A stretch of DNA of 64,000 nucleotides from Argyresthia goedartella (taxonomy: Eukaryota; Arthropoda; Insecta; Lepidoptera; Argyresthiidae). Shown here piece after piece: positions 10,326-20,588 of this stretch (its first letter is position 1; the number at the start of each line of letters is the position of its first letter). The position numbers and the translations under genes are program-made. Below the pieces are notes generated by a model. That model saw only the letters and a program-made list of their open reading frames with translations. It was not told where the DNA came from and ran no database searches. Location of the stretch: the NCBI GenBank assembly GCA_949825045.1, contig OX463829.1, positions 28,273,715-28,337,714 of the forward strand. Reading direction: 5' to 3'.

Positions 10326-10803
10326 CGATTTACACCACTGTACAATAAGCGCATGTATTTACATCCACTGTACAAAAAACCTGTATTAACATCAACTGTA
10401 CAACAGGTCTGTATTTACATCCACTGTACAACGAGCCTGAATTTACATCTACCGTACAACAAGCCTATATTTACATTCACGGTACAAATAACCTGTAATT
10501 ACATCAACTGTACAACAGGTCTGTATTTACATCCACTGTACAACAGGCCTGTTTTTACATCTACCGTACAACACGCCTGTATTCACATTCACGGTACAAA
10601 AATCCTGTATTTACATCCTCTGTACGACAAGCCTATATTTACATCCACTGTATGACAGGCCTATATTTTTATTCACACTTTACCACAGGCCTGTATTTAC
10701 ATCCACTATACAACAATCCTGTATTTACAACAGTCCTGAATTAACATCCACTGCACAACAGCCCTGTATTTACATCCACTGTACAAAAATCCTGTACGAC
10801 AGG
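10326..10803. repeat. 28-bp minisatellite with a 112-bp higher-order period
   Basis: About 16 diverged units follow the pattern ctgtatttacatccactg + tacaacaggc. Unit starts at 10381, 10409 and 10437 prove the 28-bp step. The four-unit block beginning atcaactgtacaacaggtct at 10391 recurs at 10503, so units were amplified as tetramers. The array is open in one frame because 28 bp x 3 is a whole number of codons; it is not a gene. Confidence 0.9.
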
Positions 10804-10819
10804 CTACAAACAAACATAG

Positions 10820-10938
10820 AGTCACTTTTTTTCCCATACGGGGTAACAGAGGCGAAGTTGCGCCAACGTTTTTCCAGTTTTTCAATACTCCATTTTTCGT
10901 GACAGGGGCTAGCTCATCGCCGCAGCAATGGGCCATGC
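10820..10938 (-). mobile_element. SINE-3 fragment (3' part)
   Basis: The strip gtcactttttttcccatacg ... gacaggggctagctcatcgc matches the distal part of SINE-3. The tRNA-like head is absent. Confidence 0.7.
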
Positions 10939-11300
10939 TAAAAAAAAAACGTGTACTACTTTTTATTTTATTTTATAAAATCTTAAGCTTATTATATAAT
11001 AAGAAACTAATTTAAATATTTCGATTAATTAAGTCTAATATGTTTTTAATCATTTTTACGTCGTGACGTCACTTGCTCAGTTTTGGAAGGATTGTATTTG
11101 AGGCTGGTTGTTTCCGATAATATAACAAAAAAAATGTTATTATCAATATTACGTTCCGACTGATATCTGCGTTATCGACTGACACAAAAACTGTTGATAC
11201 TTGACAGATTTAAATAACAACCAATTTAACGGCGAAGAGACTTTGAACAAACTACGCCGTATAGAGGAAAAATTAAGTACATTATGTTTTTACGGATATT
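10939..11300. other. No recognised feature
   Basis: AT-rich. No repeat partner in the window and no coding signal was noticed. Confidence 0.35.
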
Positions 11301-11307
11301 TCAGTAA

Positions 11308-11725
11308 CACAATATACAACACAAACACTTTTTATGTTTTAAATATTTTATCTACACACGTATCATAAACCCTCTTTATTGAGTACAAAAACCGCACGTT
11401 ACGATCAGCATAATGTTAAACTACTTGGTAAAAACTCATTTCTTATCTGAAAAATTACACATTATGACCATAATGTGTAATTTTAATGCCCTCGATTATG
11501 TAGTAGTCACATAAACTACTATTATGTGTACTTACGTTTATGTTTTAAGTATTTTTGTTGTTCTTACATGTTCAACCTAATACGAAGAATAAAGGGGGCT
11601 TCGCTTTGTTCACCCCCTTTACCCTTCACCTAAGCTACCGCAGTATTTTGCCCTGATATTTGCTGTAAAATCAGTATATTTGCTGAGCAACTTCAGTATT
11701 ATTGATGGGCAGTTTATTATTTCCC
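11308..11725 (+). mobile_element. MITE-1 copy interrupted by a MITE-3 fragment
   Basis: The left part (caaacactttttatgtttta) stops at 11343. The right part resumes near 11535 with gttttaagtatttttgttg, then the core (cacccccttt + acccttcacctaagctaccg) and the degraded right end (gatgggcagtttattatttc). MITE-3 sequence fills the gap. Confidence 0.75.
11344..11534 (+). mobile_element. MITE-3 fragment with internal deletion
   Basis: It starts tatctacacacgtatcataa and runs through cgcacgttacgatcagcata and the hairpin block attacacattatg / cataatgtgtaat. It then jumps to the outer block of the family (aatgccctcgattatgtag ... cacataaactact), skipping about 250 bp present at 18061-18371. Confidence 0.75.
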
Positions 11726-12289
11726 ATAATTAATTTACCCCATATTAATTATAATGTACATTATCGGATGTTCAGTGTTTCGGATGACACGCTAAGCAGT
11801 AGGTCCCGGCTGCTATCGTGGGGCCAGCATGGTGGAGTATGGCTCAATCTTACTCGTATCCGGGTAAAGGCCTGTGCCTCTCGGTGAGGACATGAATGGG
11901 CTACATTTATTATTTATTATTATTATGAGTTTGTGTAGATCTATTTATCAACTCTCTGGATCCCAAACGCGAAACGGGGATGTGGTCGACCCAGGAAGCG
12001 CGTTGAGTAACTTGCATGCATACTTATGACCTTCGGATGCTGACTTTACCACGAATAATAAGCCATATTGCACAATATTTTTCATAAGCCTCTGTCCAGG
12101 AGACAATAAACCGAACAATATTACATTCCGCCGAACTGATGATAGATTCCGTTTCACAGTGATATGGAAGCTGACAATACGCTTATTATTCGGCTTACTG
12201 GACCGAAACACTACTGAAAGCTGCAGTATTGCATGGGCTCATGAATCATGTATAATGGTCGCTTGCATCGGTATAGTTACAAAATAGTA
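11726..12289. other. No recognised gene
   Basis: The stretch has no repeat partner that I could find. Bases 11790-11890 (cagtaggtcccggctgctat ... tgtgcctctcggtgaggaca) resemble a degenerate 3' end of a LINE or SINE; this is not certain. Confidence 0.35.
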
Positions 12290-12475
12290 TATTTCATACG
12301 AGTTCGCAAAGGCTTATATTTACGAAGCGAGAAGTTTACGGCACGAGCCGAAGGCGGGGGTCGTAGCGAGGTTAATAAAGAAGCCTTTTCGAACGAGTTA
12401 CGAATAGAATTTTTCAGTCTGAGAACCCAAAATCAAGCGGCGAAGGTGCTATTTTGAGGTTAGAAGGTGGAAATT
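12290..12475 (+). repeat. Repeat X, longest copy
   Basis: It contains gagaagtttacggcacgagc, cgaaggcgggggtcgtagcg, gccttttcgaacgagtta and aagcggcgaaggtgctattt. It matches 4185-4305 (part) and 48812-48972 (inverted). No terminal structure was found. Confidence 0.6.
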
Positions 12476-12654
12476 ACTATTTATGTTACTTTAAAGTAGT
12501 TAATTTCCGATGTGTGACTTTTTTATTCACGAGCGAGCGAAGCGAACTTCTCTATAAGTCGACGATATTTGCTTATTTGCCTTAATTATAATTTTGTATG
12601 TTTATATTAGTTTAAGATTTGACATTCTCCAAATGTAACTATGTGTTTCTTATG

Positions 12655-15110
12655 GAAATAATAATAATAATAATAATTCTTTATTGCACAGAAAACACAA
12701 TGGAAAAAATATAACGAACAATATGCAAAGGTGAGCTTATTTCTAAAAAGAAATTTCTTACAGCTAACCTGTGAGGAAAGGAAAAATATTTATAGAGAGG
12801 TAGTCCTAGTGTACAATTAAGATTTAAAAGAAAGAAATAAAGTCAATATACTATCAGATAAATCACAATACATCCTACACATACTATAAAATAAATTAAT
12901 AGAATACAATAAATACATAGATACACATACATACTATAAGATACCCACTATGCGGAAGAGAGGAGATGCAGTTTCAACTTTTTCTTAAAAGAGAACAAGG
13001 ATGTGCAATCCCTAATAGCGCAAGGAAGTGCATTCCACAAACGTATTGCCCTTAACCTAAACGAGTGCTCGTAACCAACAGTGTTGTGCTGAGGAATTGA
13101 CAAAAGTGACACCGTGTGAGATCTCCGAAGTCTATCCCCAGAGAAAAGAAACTCAAAATGTTCACGAAGATATGCGGGATAGCGCGGATTTCTCAAAATA
13201 TTGAAGAGGAAGGTGAGAATGTGCATATCACGACGAAGTCGGATCGGGAGCCAGCCTAATTCCCTGCGATATTGGGACACGTGATCGTACTTGCGGAGAC
13301 CGAAGATAAACCGAATCCCGAGATTTTGAAGTCGCTCGAGTTTGTTCAGTAGATCTTCGTTCGCGCTGGCCCAGCAAACATCGGCGTAGTCAATTAAAGG
13401 CAGAAGAAGGGTCTGAAATAGCATGATTTTAGTCTGCCTAGGCAAGAAGTACTGCAAACGCCGAAGGGAATGAAAGGATGCAAAGACTCGTCTGCTGACC
13501 TCACAAACGTGGGGCGACCAGGATAAAAGAGTATCAAAAACAACCCCAAGATTTTTGGCTTTCTCGCTGTACTTGACAATGGTACCGTCATAAAGCACGG
13601 GAGCAACTGACATATGCTGCAACAAATTAAGTAAGTGCCGTGTACCCAGTATCATCGCCTGAGACTTATCCGGGTTGACTAATAGCCCATACGAAAGAGC
13701 CCATTTCCTGATGTTGTCGAGGTCAGCATTCAAAGCCTCTACAGTCAAAGTCAGATCACACAGGGGAAAATGCCGATAAATTTGAAGGTCATCTGCATAG
13801 AGATGATACGAGGAAGACAATACATCCGAGATGGAATGGATGAAAACTGATAAAAGAAGAGGAGAAAGGATGCCACCCTGCGGAACACCAGTAGAGAGCT
13901 TGCACCATTCCGTAGTAACTTCTTCAGACTTGATGCGCTGCTGGCGGTCTCTCAGGTAGGAGTCAAACCAGCGAGCCGAGTGTGAAGAGACATTGAGTGT
14001 TTTTATGATTTCAACAAGTATATCGAAGTCGACGCAGTTGAAGGCGCTGCTAAAGTCAAGGAGAGTCAGGACTGTGAGCTGCTTCTTATCCATTGCCAGT
14101 TGGATATCGTCAGTTACCTTGAGCAGTGCGGTGGTGGTGATATGCCCTGGCCTAAAACCAGACTGAAAAGGGTTCAGTAAATCCATGGAGGAAAGGTACG
14201 AGGACAGCTGGGAGTGGACAATTGATTCAAGGACTTTGGAAAGGATTGGTAGGATGGAAATGTGACGGAACTCTTTGAAGGAGGATGAGTTAGAAGTTTT
14301 AGGCAGGGGTATCACTAATGCTCTTTTCCACTGGCTTGAGAAGCAGTACTCGCTCAGCGACGCGTTAATTATATGCGTTATAGGTGGTAAAACATTATCG
14401 AGTACACTGAATAGCATCTGAGAGCAGATATTGTCATCACCTACAGCCTTGGACGAGATTTCTAGAATAGCTTTCTTTACTGCGCCAACTCCGACAGACC
14501 TGAGGTTGAAAGGTAAGCAACTGGATGTCGTTCTGGTACGCAAGTTACGAAGGGTAGCATCCTTGACACAGGGGTCCATCACGACAGGGGAGACAGCAAA
14601 GAATTTGTTGAGACCATTGAGGTCGACACTACCGGCAACTGCGTCCTGGGACTTACCAACACCAAGGGTCTTCAGGAACTTCCAAACCTGTGCAGGAGAG
14701 TAACTCTCGATACTCTCGTAGATGTGGCGGCGTTTGGCATCTCGACAAAGACGGGTGCACCGATTACGGAGACGTTTGTATATAAGGAGATTATCGTCCG
14801 TCGGATCCTTCTTATATCTACATTTGGCACGGTTTCTCTGGGCCATCAGACCCTTGATGGTGTCGGTAAGCCAAGGCGCAGGGAGATGTTTGACCCTAAC
14901 CTTTTTGACAGGAGCATGTTTGTCGAACAAACTTAAGACAATCGAGTTGAAATGCTGGACTTTGTCATCAACGGTCTCACTACAGACGACAGGAGACCAG
15001 TCTATAGAAGCGGCGTCAGACTTAAGGGAGCTGAGATCCATACCCTTGAAACTGCGAATATCCAGGAATTTTGCTGCGCGCTTGGGAGGCCTTAACTTGA
15101 ACGAGAGATG
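12655..15110 (-). mobile_element. LINE-A element, 5'-truncated, long RT ORF retained
   Basis: This minus-strand non-LTR retrotransposon has a 3' UTR at 12670-12947 (gaaatttctttttagaaata ... gtgcaataaag on the minus strand) and a tail of (ATT)n at 12658-12672. The ORF lies upstream. The apurinic-type endonuclease domain expected at the N-terminus of such ORF2 proteins is missing, so the copy is 5'-truncated near 15110, where a TTTTGAA-rich simple stretch begins. Confidence 0.85.
12948..15041 (-). CDS. LINE-A reverse transcriptase (ORF2, endonuclease part missing)
   Basis: The 697-codon frame is unbroken and stays open a further 20 or so codons upstream (KLRPPKRAAKFLDIRSFKG), so the Met at 15041 is just the first one available. 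Residues 1-130 are the linker after the endonuclease (PAPWLTDTIKGLMAQRN, a typical 'PW.....I......R' motif). The RT domain spans roughly residues 235-500, with FRHISILPILSKVLE, SGFRPGH, LDFSSAFNCVDFDIL and GVPQGGILSPLLLS; the catalytic YADD is at 415-418. After it come the thumb (NLGVVFDTLLSW) and the C-terminal RLWNALPCAIRD block. The product would prime on target DNA and copy its own RNA. Clade: CR1/Jockey group (inferred). It lacks the endonuclease, so it is probably not autonomous. Confidence 0.88.
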   Translation of the reverse strand: MDLSSLKSDAASIDWSPVVCSETVDDKVQHFNSIVLSLFDKHAPVKKVRVKHLPAPWLTDTIKGLMAQRNRAKCRYKKDPTDDNLLIYKRLRNRCTRLCRDAKRRHIYESIESYSPAQVWKFLKTLGVGKSQDAVAGSVDLNGLNKFFAVSPVVMDPCVKDATLRNLRTRTTSSCLPFNLRSVGVGAVKKAILEISSKAVGDDNICSQMLFSVLDNVLPPITHIINASLSEYCFSSQWKRALVIPLPKTSNSSSFKEFRHISILPILSKVLESIVHSQLSSYLSSMDLLNPFQSGFRPGHITTTALLKVTDDIQLAMDKKQLTVLTLLDFSSAFNCVDFDILVEIIKTLNVSSHSARWFDSYLRDRQQRIKSEEVTTEWCKLSTGVPQGGILSPLLLSVFIHSISDVLSSSYHLYADDLQIYRHFPLCDLTLTVEALNADLDNIRKWALSYGLLVNPDKSQAMILGTRHLLNLLQHMSVAPVLYDGTIVKYSEKAKNLGVVFDTLLSWSPHVCEVSRRVFASFHSLRRLQYFLPRQTKIMLFQTLLLPLIDYADVCWASANEDLLNKLERLQNLGIRFIFGLRKYDHVSQYRRELGWLPIRLRRDMHILTFLFNILRNPRYPAYLREHFEFLFSGDRLRRSHTVSLLSIPQHNTVGYEHSFRLRAIRLWNALPCAIRDCTSLFSFKKKLKLHLLSSA

Positions 15111-15384
15111 AAATAAACTCTTTTTGAATTTTGAATTTTATGCCTAACATCTGGACAAAATATGTTACTTAACATCTAAGCTAAACTTTGTACCACAAGA
15201 AATTATCTGATTACTAATTTCTTATGTGTTGCCGACATTACACAGTATGAAATAGTCCCAAATAAGCAATTCGGCTATTTTATTGTTGAATTCGGCTAAT
15301 TATTTCACTGCTCAAAATTCAATAATCCTACTAGGTAATAAAGACCTACAGGCAAAACTATCCGATTATTGAAAAAAAAAAAAC

Positions 15385-16195
15385 TCTAATGCAAGTAAGT
15401 TTACAAGCCAAACACTTAAGTGATACATGGAGAAAAATAAAAAATAAGTCAAATATAATCAACTAAACTAATTTGTAACTGATCATGGTTTGAGTTTGAA
15501 AAAAGGGGAATTCCCTTTCAAGTGGTTATTCATGGTTTAATCTCGCACAGAAAAAGTAAACTCCATTAAAACCAAACCAAACGGGATCCTATTACTAAGC
15601 CTCCGCTGTCCATCCTTCCGTCCGTCCGTCCGTCTATCCGTGATAGTAAGACAGTTGAAATTTCACAGATGATGTATTTCTGTTGCCGGTATAACCACAC
15701 ATGCAAAAAAACAGAATAAAACTAATATTTAAGGGGGCTCCCATACAACAATTCTTTCGATACCACATAAAAAATTAAGAATGCACCTGGATACGTTCGT
15801 AAATAGAGTGTGAAAGTAGTCGCACCAATAACTTTGTAAACAACATTTTGCCATGTTAAATCTAAACTATTCATTCCACACCATCCCTACCATTGTAGAG
15901 TCGAACTTGACCGTTTTTTGATTTTTTTAACTGAATAATTTTAATTTAAAATAATCTCATCTAATGACAATCTATAAGTTCCAATAAGATGTCTCAAAAT
16001 AACAATTTTACAAAAGAATTACAAAAAAACAAACAAAAGCTATATTTACCATAATAACTCATCAGAAACCAGACTGGACCAGTCCCCCCAAGCTGCACCC
16101 GTTCACGAGTATGACTTGTCCACCAGCCATCACCCCCCTCGCCATATGTGAGGGAGGCGAGGAACCTGCTTCACAGAGCCGCCGCAAGCAAATAC
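15385..16195 (-). repeat. Repeat Y copy, split by a CCGT-repeat
   Basis: Blocks at 15405-15560 (aatataatcaactaaactaa, ttccctttcaagtggttatt, tctcgcacagaaaaag) and 15930-16195 (accagactggaccagtcccc, catcacccccctcgccatat) are the reverse complement of 33755-34320. The repeat looks like the 3' end of a retroelement; no coding part was recognised. Confidence 0.65.
15575..15925 (+). repeat. CCGT-repeat family copy inside repeat Y
   Basis: It begins within aaacgggatcctattactaa, has (CCGT)n at about 15618-15641, the taagggggctcccatacaac block, and ends accattgtagagtcgaacttgaccg. The family's first 30 bp are missing. Confidence 0.75.
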
Positions 16196-16384
16196 ATTTT
16201 AGGGAGCATGACCATAACCTCTGGTTAAACAGTCAAATAATCCACGCAGTTCCTGTCTAAATTAGGCAAGACATGAAAGTAATTTTGTCGGAACTGGAAT
16301 TGGACTTAGCAGCCTAAGATTATCGGAACGGAAATCGGAAAAGAAAGTGTAAAAGCTGTTAAACGAAATTAAAACAACAACATT

Positions 16385-16452
16385 GTGACGTTTTTTTCAT
16401 AAGGGGTGGCACAAGCTAAGTTGCGCACGCGTTAAGCCAGTTATTCAATAGA
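16385..16452 (-). mobile_element. SINE-3 distal fragment
   Basis: The strip gtgacgtttttttcataagg + ggtggcacaagctaag ... gccagttattcaata matches the SINE-3 body. The head is absent. Confidence 0.55.
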
Positions 16453-16794
16453 AAATAACTGTAAACATAAAAAAGAAACATTTTTATTTTTATTTTATTT
16501 ATTTAACGCAAATCCACAGCCTGTCAAGGTAAATTAACAATATTTACTTTAAATAAGGCCAATTATGGATTTCACTTTCTATACATATTAATTTATAGAA
16601 AAACAGACTTTTTATATAACATGAAATAACATTAACAGCTATGACAGAAGCTATGTATGAGCCTGTGAGTAAATGGTGAAGGTGTGTTATGTTGTGTATA
16701 GTGTAAAGTGTGTGTGCTTGTATGTATGTGTGTGCCTTAGAGATACGACAATATATGAATTTTAGGATAACATTAAATTATAATAAGTAGTTTA

Positions 16795-16962
16795 GGTTTA
16801 TACACACGCACATACATTGCTTCCCGCCCCGTCGGGGCCAAAAACAGTGACGTCACACACATATAAACATCCACGACCTGGGGATTTTTTCTCCCCATAC
16901 CAGCTTCGAACCCGGTTTCCTCGTTAGGCAGGTAGGGCCTCTAACCGCAACGCAACGGTAAA
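16795..16962 (-). mobile_element. tRNA-headed SINE (SINE-2), diverged
   Basis: The body (acacatataaacatccacga ... cctggggatttttt) is followed by a decayed tRNA-like head on the minus strand (16905-16960, with gggttcgaagctgg and ggcctacctgcc). Compare 56108 and 31318. Confidence 0.65.
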
Positions 16963-17070
16963 TATCAGTAGTAAAAAGCTGAAAATTGTGTACTGCGGTT
17001 CTGTTACAAAAATGTTATGCAAGACCTGTTCAAAAAATTACGTACCAGTCACAACATTATTTTAAATATA

Positions 17071-17397
17071 TGCTTCCTGGGCAGGTTTTTTTCAAAATCC
17101 GATAGATGGCGTTGAAGACACCCCTTTTTGCTTTCGCACACGCACATGATGAATGTAGTATATGGTAACAGGACGTGCATATACTAAAAGATATGTTCAC
17201 AAATATTTATATTTACTTCCAATTAAAATTATCTTGCTTACGTGCTGATACTGTAAGGTACCAAATTAAGAATATTTTTTGGGTTTATACTATAATTGTC
17301 CTCTACATTTAGATATACCACATTCATCAAGAGCGAAAGAAAAAAAGAAGAGGTCTCTTCAGCGCCACCTCATCCATTTTTAGATAAACCTGCTCAG
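17071..17397. mobile_element. Possible old inverted-repeat element
   Basis: The left end tgggcaggtttttttcaaaa ... gatggcgttgaaga and the reverse complement of the right end (tgagcaggtttatctaaaaa ... ggtggcgctgaaga) pair at roughly 70 percent over 45 bp. No duplication is clear. Confidence 0.4.
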
Positions 17398-17929
17398 AAA
17401 GTGTCCCATTCAAAGCAACTCCAAGTCAAATTCAATTTTATTTACATAGAAACAAAATAAAAAAGCCGATCTTCGCAAACAAGGCAACAAAACAAAACAC
17501 ATCGAAAAAATATAATTAAAACGAAAACAAAAGACCCCGCTGAGCTACACAAGACATACTTTGCAACTTTGTCAAAATAACACAAGTTTCTCATCGTCAC
17601 AAAAACAGAGGTCAATCCCTATTTAAGAGGGACTTTAGTACCAAATGCGTTGGTCCAAGTCCTTAATTAAAGTGAGACAAAGAATTTTATACGTAGGGGA
17701 GATAGGCACCTATTTGCCGTCAAAAAATTTAATCCCTAATCATCGTTTTGGGCGGCAAAAAGTGGGTCCGTCGATTCCAAACGACGCTTTCTTTGTTTTT
17801 TTTTGCCCTATTCTCTTGCTTAGGTACTCTGAATGGCAGCAGTTGGTTTTTAATTAAACATAGCGTTGTTTCCTTCTGTTGTGCGTTTGGGTTGCATGGG
17901 ACGAAATTTAATAAAAATTGCCTTAATTT
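17398..17929. other. No recognised gene
   Basis: Bases 17417-17460 (caaattcaattttatttac) look like the simple tail of a retroelement followed by AAAC-rich sequence. No domain was found in either strand. Confidence 0.35.
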
Positions 17930-19010
17930 TTTTTAGGGTTCCGTAGCCAATTACCAAGTCTCCGCTGTCCCTCTGACCGTCTGCTTGTCTGTCTGTCGTC
18001 GGCGGGCTGGATACCATGAATCGTAGTAGTTAGGGAGTTGAAATTTTCAGCGTATGATTATTTATCTACACACGAATCATAAACCCTCTTTACTGCGTCC
18101 AAAAACCGCACGTTACGATCAGCATAATGTTAAACTACTTTGTAAAAACTCATTTCTTATCTCAATATTGAAGATTATGACCATAATGTGTAAATTTTCT
18201 ACATATTATGTCATTCAAATTTCAAACGCCGACGCCCGCCTGCGTGCCGCCCCTACTTTGTCTGTGAAGTTGGTACTACAGAACAAGCTAAACAACTCAA
18301 TGCCACAATGCCCGTCAAACATGCGGTTCCTGAACACATCAAAGAGAGCTTATGATATGTGTGTAGATAAACTAGTGTATGTAACTGTACATAATTAAGC
18401 ATTAACACTCTCGAGTGATATATTATTATATAATTATGAAACTCGCCTTCGGCTCTTTTCATAAACACACTCTCGAGTTTTAATACCCTCCATTATGTAT
18501 CAGTAACATAATAGTAGTTTATGTGACTGCTACATAATGGAGGGCATTAATACTCGAGAGTGGGTTTATGAAACGAGGCGAAGGCGAGTTTAATAATAAT
18601 ATCACTCGAGAGTTTTAATGCCTAATTATGTACAGTTACATACACTAGTTTATCTACACAGATATCATAAGCTCTCTTTGATGTGTTCAGGAACCGCATG
18701 TTTGACCGGCATTATGGCTTTGCAGTTGTTTAGCTTATTCTGTAGTAACAACTTCACAGACAAACTATGAGCGGCATGCAGGCGGGCGTCGGCGTTCGAT
18801 ATTTGAATGTCATAATATGTAGAAAAATTACACATTATGGTCATAATGTGTAATTTTTCAGATAAGAAATGAGTTTTTACCAAGTAGTTTAACATTATGC
18901 TGATCGAAACGTGCGGTTTTTGTACGCAGTAAAGAGGGTTTATGATACGTGTGTAGATAAACTACTATTTTGTTGCCGCTTCAGCAGCAAATAATGAAGT
19001 ACATGATATA
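17930..19010 (+). repeat. CCGT-repeat copy split by the MITE-3 palindrome
   Basis: The left part (17930-18060: ttagggttccgtagcc ... ttgaaattttcagcgtatga) and a short right part (18962-19010: ctattttgttgccgcttcag + cagcaaata) are both recognisable in order in other copies, where they are adjacent. The 901-bp palindrome lies between them. Confidence 0.65.
18061..18961. mobile_element. 901-bp near-palindrome made of two inverted MITE-3 units
   Basis: It starts TTTATCTACACACG and ends CGTGTGTAGATAAA, and the two halves are reverse complements around about 18511. Each half is a MITE-3 unit (18061-18371 and 18649-18961). Each unit has its own inverted ends, TTTATCTACACA...ATCATAA and TTATGATATGTGTGTAGATAAA. 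The spacer is itself palindromic, with cctccattatgta arms, four ctcgag-containing blocks and acgaggcgaaggcgag arms. Each unit has a hairpin; in the right unit it is aaaaattacacattatg paired to cataatgtgtaattttt. No ORF is present. This is a foldback-like or composite MITE; the mobiliser is unknown. Confidence 0.85.
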
Positions 19011-19027
19011 TGTACAAGTTCACGGTC

Positions 19028-19100
19028 TCACTTATTGTCCTCGGTGGCGCAATTGGATAACCTTCGGAGACGCATACTTTGGGGATTGGTATCGAAAGCA
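19028..19100 (+). repeat. tRNA-like remnant
   Basis: The strip cggtggcgcaattggataac resembles the 5' half of a tRNA or SINE head (A box tggcgcaattgg). The 3' half does not continue as a tRNA (no GTTCRANNC at the expected spacing), so it is a SINE head remnant. A similar strip is at 29648-29682 on the minus strand. Confidence 0.4.
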
Positions 19101-19218
19101 AGTTCAGATATTTTATTTTATTACTTTTATTGTTTTTTGGTTTATTATTTATTAGCCCTTAAGTTTTCTGGTATGATGGTGTTGTAGAGCTCGTATGCGA
19201 CTCTAACCCGCGCTTGAC

Positions 19219-19652
19219 CATTTTTAGGGTTCCGTACCCGAAGGGTGCCAAACGGGACGCCATTACTAAGCCTCCGCTGTCCGTCCGTCCTTCCGTCCGC
19301 CCGTCCGTCTGTCCGTCCGTCTGTCACCAGGCTGTATCTCATGAAACGTGATAGTAGAACAGTTGAAATTTTCACAGATGATGTATTTCTGTTGCAGATA
19401 TATAACAACAAACACTAAAAAAACAGAATAAAATAAATATTTAAGGGGGCTCCCATATATCAATTCTTTCAATACCACATACAAACTTATGAATGCACCT
19501 GGTTACGTACATGGAGTTTGAAAGTAGCCGCACCAATAGCTTTGTTAGCAACACTTTGCTATGTAAAATCCAAACTATTCATTCCACACCATCCCTACCA
19601 TTGTACGGTGGTACGGAACCCTTCGTGCACGAGTTCTACTCGCACTTGACTT
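19219..19652 (+). repeat. CCGT-repeat family, near full-length
   Basis: It runs from ttttagggttccgtacccga, through (CCGT)n at 19279-19323 and the ggctccca block, to ggtacggaacccttcgtgca and ctcgcacttgac. It is one of the most complete copies (about 430 bp). Confidence 0.85.
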
Positions 19653-19854
19653 TTGTTTTTGTTTTTAGATTTTTTGGTTCTTTGGTTCTGATGAACATAA
19701 ATTATGACGGACCTGAAATTATAAAACCTCGTATCTCATTACCACTTCGTATAAAAGGTCGAACAAAATAGTCCTGCGGCAATTTATAACTTTCATTAAT
19801 TAACGCTAAAATGGATTTACCATATTCAACATCAATTTTGTGCTGTGTTGTGTA

Positions 19855-20140
19855 TCTGTCGCAGTTAGTTGGTTAAATCAGACAGTTAACTAACTCTCTC
19901 GACCGTTTATTAAATACCGACGTTTAACCAAGTCACTAAAATTCCGTCAGACAAGTGAGTGAACGAAACGTTTAACGAGTTGTCTAAACGTTCCTAGGCA
20001 ACAAGACATATACAATATAAATATTTTTTTATGTGTACAGTACAGTTCAACCTAACACGAAGGATAATTCACCTAAGTTACCGCAATGTTTTGCCCTGAT
20101 ATAAGCTGTGCAAATCAGCTGTTGTCGTGACGCCATCTTA
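19855..20140 (+). mobile_element. MITE-2, one-ended copy
   Basis: The left end tgtcgcagttagttggttaa ... ctaactctctcgaccg ... ccgacgtttaaccaa matches 41871-41945. It then continues through gtcaggcaag-like and caagacatatacaatataaa blocks into the shared core (ttcaacctaacacgaaggat ... cacctaagttaccgca), ending in MITE-1-like sequence (ataagctgtgcaaatcagc). Confidence 0.7.
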
Positions 20141-20399
20141 TTTTACAACACGCCGGCTTTCGGTAAGACAGATTGTTTTTAAAAATATAATACTTATTTT
20201 ATTGTGACTTGAAACCTTGTAGAATTGTACACCTATCTATCGCTTTTTTTTTAGATATTCCCGAAAAATACTCAGTCATACTGTAAGTATGTATGTAACT
20301 ACACGGGAATCATGGTAAAATTATTTTTTAATCATATAAAGTGACTCCTAATATGTTGTTTGCCTAAAAGACCCGACGTTCCGCTTCGACGACTCACAG

Positions 20400-20588
20400 T
20401 CACGAGATATTGTATAAAACCACAGAGCATTGAATAATAGAGAGAGGGCAAGCCGCCGCCGCCGCGTACCGGCTGACCGTTGTATGCCCAGTGTGCATAC
20501 AGAGCATTCAGTTGCTCTCAGCGAGAATGCCCGAGTGCACGCGCCGATCGCCTTAGAAAACCTACAATACTTAGCTTTATTTTCTATA
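20400..20588 (+). promoter_or_regulatory. Candidate promoter and 5' leader of the THAP-type gene
   Basis: A TATAAAA lies at about 20412-20418 and an insect initiator-like TTCAGTT at about 20508. The region 20440-20580 is more GC-rich than its surroundings (gccgccgccgccgcg). Either could set the transcription start; I cannot choose from sequence. Confidence 0.4.

Noticed and set aside
10353..10655. 100-residue repetitive open frame (YLHPLY... pattern)
   Set aside because: It is the 28-bp minisatellite read in one frame; three units equal 28 codons, so it stays open by arithmetic.
10326..10803. CRISPR-like array
   Set aside because: Units are contiguous 28-bp repeats with no unique spacers, and the setting is eukaryotic.
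14431..15111. Plus-strand open frames of 90-129 residues
   Set aside because: They lie antisense to the LINE-A reverse transcriptase and have no domain.
19493..19771. 92-residue open frame beginning MHLVTYMEFESSRT
   Set aside because: The same reading occurs in other CCGT-repeat copies (for example 1546-1755 and 26571-26807); it is a by-product of that repeat.
20430..20588. N-terminal extension of the THAP-type exon
   Set aside because: The frame is open, but THAP domains start at or within a few residues of the Met in MPACAV, and the upstream part is arginine-rich, GC-driven sequence.
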